A DNA stretch of 5,017 bases, taken from contig CAYMWF010000154.1 of the NCBI GenBank assembly GCA_964394085.1, forward strand, positions 1 through 5,017. The letters run 5' to 3'. The translations under genes and the position numbers were made by a program. Each line of letters begins with the position of its first letter. Position 1 is the first letter of the stretch. Shown here piece after piece: positions 5,006 through 5,017 of this stretch. This DNA is from CAYMWF01 sp964394085 [NCBI: uncultured Gemmatimonadota bacterium]. GTDB lineage: Bacteria; GCA-2686955; CAYMWF01. The notes beneath the pieces are model-generated. The model searched no databases. It worked only from the letters and a program-made list of their open reading frames with translations, and was not told the DNA's origin.

Positions 5006-5017
5006 TACGAATCCGGC
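4982..5017 (-). repeat. Degenerate inverted copy of the 57-bp repeat
   Basis: On the minus strand, AGAAAAACG (5004-4996) is followed after 4 nt by TCCTGCC (4991-4985) and then GAT. The repeat units at the left end read AGAAAAACG, one base, TCCTGCC, then CCCGAT. Bases upstream on the minus strand (GGATTCG) only loosely resemble the unit's GCGAATCC. The order and spacing make a diverged, oppositely oriented copy likely. It runs off the window edge, so its extent is unknown. Confidence 0.45.

Noticed and set aside
1-5017. CRISPR array, tRNA, rRNA or transposase
   Set aside because: The 57-bp repeats are contiguous without unique spacers, no cloverleaf or rRNA segment is apparent, and no frame resembles a transposase or integrase.

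Overview
The window holds four confident protein-coding genes, two repeat-rich or regulatory intergenic stretches, and no recognisable RNA gene, CRISPR array or insertion sequence. Base composition is moderately GC-rich by eye, with AT-rich gaps between genes. A FliK-like/FlhB-like flagellar pair and a large exported protein with a C-terminal FN3-like domain suggest a motile bacterium with a secretory envelope, for example a deltaproteobacterial, spirochaete or candidate-phylum lineage. The sequence alone does not settle the taxon.

Layout. Positions 37-250 carry a tandem array of four 57-bp units, the last one partial. A good sigma70-type promoter (293-320) follows, then a perfect 8-10-8 dyad at the predicted transcript start (330-355) and a leader of about 108 nt before asnA (435-1559), the ammonia-dependent asparagine synthetase. 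A strong stem-loop closes asnA. A gap of about 440 bp without a convincing gene ends in a sigma54-type -24/-12 element (1959-1975). It precedes a 483-residue exported protein of unknown function (2048-3499) with a beta-rich body and an FN3-like C-terminal domain.

The right third is on the minus strand and converges on the exported-protein gene. A FliK-like hook-length-control protein (4972-3905) overlaps by 8 nt a stand-alone FlhB cytoplasmic-domain homologue (3912-3589). This matches the conserved ylqG-ylqH type pair. The start of the FliK-like gene sits immediately behind an exact sigma28-type -10 octamer, but the same bases also look like a degenerate inverted copy of the left-hand 57-bp repeat.

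The genes do not form one pathway: asparagine synthesis, an exported protein and a flagellar-export pair sit side by side. I see no clear undescribed multi-gene system. The points most worth a second look are the repeat family at both window ends, the asnA leader, the sigma54-type promoter of the exported protein, and that protein itself.
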